Below, in pieces: positions 5,771 to 7,255 of a DNA stretch of 7,255 nucleotides. A program made the position numbers and the translations under genes. The stretch's first letter is position 1. Every line of letters starts with the position of its first letter. Below the pieces are notes generated by a model. The model was not told where the DNA came from. It was given only the letters and a program-made list of their open reading frames with translations, and ran no database searches. This DNA comes from Candidatus Njordarchaeota archaeon (GTDB lineage Archaea > Asgardarchaeota > Njordarchaeia > Njordarchaeales > Njordarchaeaceae), in the NCBI GenBank assembly GCA_029856615.1, contig JAHKLF010000074.1, positions 1 to 7,255 of the forward strand. Direction: 5' to 3'.

Positions 5771-6787
5771 TTAGAAAATATTAACTACAATTTTGCCCTC
5801 TATAGGTTTTTTGGAAGCTAAGATTTTGAAGGCATCGATAACAGAATCTAATGAAACAATCTTAGTTATTACATCCCGATACCGTATATTATGTTTCTGA
5901 ATCATCTTGATCGCATCATCATACTCAATGATTCTTTGAGCATATGACCCTTTAATTGTTATTTCATGGTAAACGAGCGTGAAGAAATCAAAATTAACGG
6001 GCACTTCACATATTCCAATTACAATTATTTCTCCACCCTTTCTAACTAGAGTGGCATTCGCTTGTATAGCTTCAGGAGCACCTGTGCAATCAAAGATTAT
6101 GTCAACTCCTTCCCCATCGGTTTCTGAGTCAATTACTTCAAAGATGTTCTCTTCCAGCGGATTAATAAGATGGCTAGCACCAATTCTCTTGGCTAGTTCT
6201 AATCTCATAGGAGAAATTTCGGATACTAGTATTTTTCTCGCACCAAAATTTTTTAGAACATTAATAGTCAGTAATCCTATGGGCCCAGCTCCCTGAACAA
6301 GTGTAATATTAAGGGGCTTAAATGATGAAAGATAAATCGCGTGTAGAACGTTTGATAGAGGGTCAACTAGAGTATACTTATAAAGATCTTTGTCATCTGC
6401 TAACTCATGAATTGCCCTTGATGGCACAGAGATATACTCCGCTAGCCCGCCATCTCTGGTTATACCAACTTGATCCAAGGAGTTGCATAAGTTGGACCTG
6501 CCTTGTCTACAATAGAAGCATTCACCACAAGGTATAAGCGCATTTACAACAACACATGCGCCTTCTTCCAAATTATCTACATTTCTTCCTACTTTCTCTA
6601 TGTATCCCACAATTTCATGCCCGATTACTATATCCTCAGGATAATTCCCCATCTTGTAGGCTTGAACATCAGAGCCGCATATGCCACAATAAGCAACTCT
6701 AACTAAGACATCGTTCTCTCCGATCTCAGGAATAGGCCTGTCTTCGATGGTTATTTCTCTTGTGCCCTTAAAGACTGCCGCTTTCAT
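5771..6787 (-). CDS. zinc-dependent medium-chain alcohol/polyol dehydrogenase
   Basis: A cytosolic oxidoreductase of 338 residues, the usual length for the sorbitol/threonine/butanediol dehydrogenase branch of the MDR superfamily. It should oxidise a secondary alcohol or polyol using NAD(P). Catalytic zinc ligands are Cys37 (CGICGSD), His57-Glu58 (GHE) and probably Asp142 in VDPLSNVLHA, where many relatives have Glu. The structural zinc site is complete: Cys87, Cys90, Cys93 and Cys101. The Rossmann motif is GAGPIG (166-171). Glu190 ends the second strand (ILVSE), which favours NAD over NADP. ATG 6785-6787 is preceded by GAGGG (about 6797-6801). The start overlaps the SCP-2-like gene by 20 bases, so translation is coupled and the substrate may be lipid-like or hydrophobic (inference). 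The exact substrate cannot be read from the sequence. The protein looks complete and active. Confidence 0.95.
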   Translation of the reverse strand: MKAAVFKGTREITIEDRPIPEIGENDVLVRVAYCGICGSDVQAYKMGNYPEDIVIGHEIVGYIEKVGRNVDNLEEGACVVVNALIPCGECFYCRQGRSNLCNSLDQVGITRDGGLAEYISVPSRAIHELADDKDLYKYTLVDPLSNVLHAIYLSSFKPLNITLVQGAGPIGLLTINVLKNFGARKILVSEISPMRLELAKRIGASHLINPLEENIFEVIDSETDGEGVDIIFDCTGAPEAIQANATLVRKGGEIIVIGICEVPVNFDFFTLVYHEITIKGSYAQRIIEYDDAIKMIQKHNIRYRDVITKIVSLDSVIDAFKILASKKPIEGKIVVNIF

Positions 6788-7223
6788 ACTCTTTTCCCTC
6801 TATATTAAACTTCTCATACTCTCCATGAAACCTCGTGGGGATTGTTCTTAGTATTTCGAGCCATCTTTCCGTTGATTTTTGATACTTCATTAGTTTCAAG
6901 AAGTTTCCTCTGACTTTTAGTTTCCTCATTAAGAAAGCACGTGTGACCCCTAGTTTTCCTAGTAGAATATCTACCCATACACCATACTTCCCAGATATAA
7001 CGAAATCAGTTTTTCTGGGTTCATCAACCCATACATCTACTATTTCGCCTCGTACGACAATGTATCCGATAATAAATCGTTTAGTGACTCCCTTCTCTGG
7101 TTCAGGTTCAAGTATGAATAGATATGACGCTGTCTCTTCTTTGCTCAGATCTCTATATTTTTGGTCCGCGTTTGATCGGCGTTGGACCTCTTTCATATAT
7201 TCAAGAGAAGCGAATTCGAACAT
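6768..7223 (-). CDS. SCP-2 sterol-carrier-domain protein
   Basis: A 151-residue stand-alone SCP-2-type protein. The family has an alpha/beta fold with a hydrophobic tunnel that binds lipids, fatty acyl groups or other hydrophobic ligands. The signature region is DFVISGKYGVWVDILLGKLGVTRAFLMRKLKVRGNFLKL, split here as DFVISGKYGVWVDILLGKL (73-91) and TRAFLMRKLKVRGN (94-107); strands at about 49-67 precede it. ATG 7221-7223 is preceded by GGGAGT (7228-7233). Only 32 bases of upstream sequence are present, with a possible TATA element (minus-strand ACTTAATA, 7243-7250), so the promoter or earlier operon genes may lie outside. Its 3' end overlaps the dehydrogenase start, indicating joint function, perhaps delivery or sequestration of a hydrophobic substrate. 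Archaea make no sterols, so the ligand is something else. No signal peptide or membrane span is visible. Confidence 0.88.
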   Translation of the reverse strand: MFEFASLEYMKEVQRRSNADQKYRDLSKEETASYLFILEPEPEKGVTKRFIIGYIVVRGEIVDVWVDEPRKTDFVISGKYGVWVDILLGKLGVTRAFLMRKLKVRGNFLKLMKYQKSTERWLEILRTIPTRFHGEYEKFNIEGKEYESGSL

Positions 7224-7255
7224 CTGTACTCCCTAGCTATCAGTATTAAGTAACT

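Noticed and set aside
5979..6296. Plus-strand open frame inside the dehydrogenase
   Set aside because: Antisense shadow of a clear MDR dehydrogenase.
1..7255. Mobile elements, CRISPR arrays, tRNA or rRNA genes
   Set aside because: No regularly spaced repeats, transposase-like protein, cloverleaf-like sequence or rRNA-like GC-rich segment was found on either strand.

Overview
The window looks like a piece of an archaeal chromosome, most likely from a thermophilic member of the TACK/Thermoproteota side. The evidence is a Vps4-type AAA ATPase encoded beside ESCRT-III-like proteins, very strong Shine-Dalgarno sites (GGAGGT, AGGTGAT) in front of ATG, GTG and TTG starts, TATA/BRE-like promoters, and low GC by eye. 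The lineage cannot be fixed more precisely from this sequence. All nine supported genes lie on the minus strand, so transcription runs from high to low coordinates.

Right part (about 7223 to 5771): a small SCP-2 sterol-carrier-like protein is followed, with a 20-base overlap, by a zinc-dependent medium-chain alcohol/polyol dehydrogenase. They form a translationally coupled pair, probably acting on an alcohol or lipid-like substrate that is not identifiable here. A 151-base gap holds a strong stem-loop (5700-5728) and a TATA-like promoter. This promoter serves a lone polytopic membrane protein of unknown function (4984-5619).

Left part (4759 down to 1, running off the window): a compact six-gene operon starts after a 224-base gap that contains a TATA box. 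The order is (1) a divergent ESCRT-III/CdvB-like protein, (2) a small helical protein with a WWWLxQGxAPI motif, (3) a Snf7/ESCRT-III-fold protein, (4) an MIT-AAA ATPase of the Vps4/CdvC class, (5) a 392-residue protein with TPR/MIT-like helical repeats plus a beta-rich segment, and (6) a second WWWLxQGxAPI protein, cut by the window edge. Intergenic gaps are 0 to 13 bases, so the six are almost certainly co-expressed.

The working idea is that this operon encodes a membrane-remodelling machine. The two ESCRT-III-like proteins would form the filament, the Vps4-like ATPase would remodel it, the TPR/MIT-like protein would be an adaptor, and the two WWWL paralogs would be unknown accessory subunits. 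It is not a standard cdvABC division operon: no CdvA (PRC-barrel plus coiled coil) is present, neither ESCRT-III protein has a visible proline-rich MIM2, and three of the six products match no family I can name. This cluster is the most interesting item in the window.
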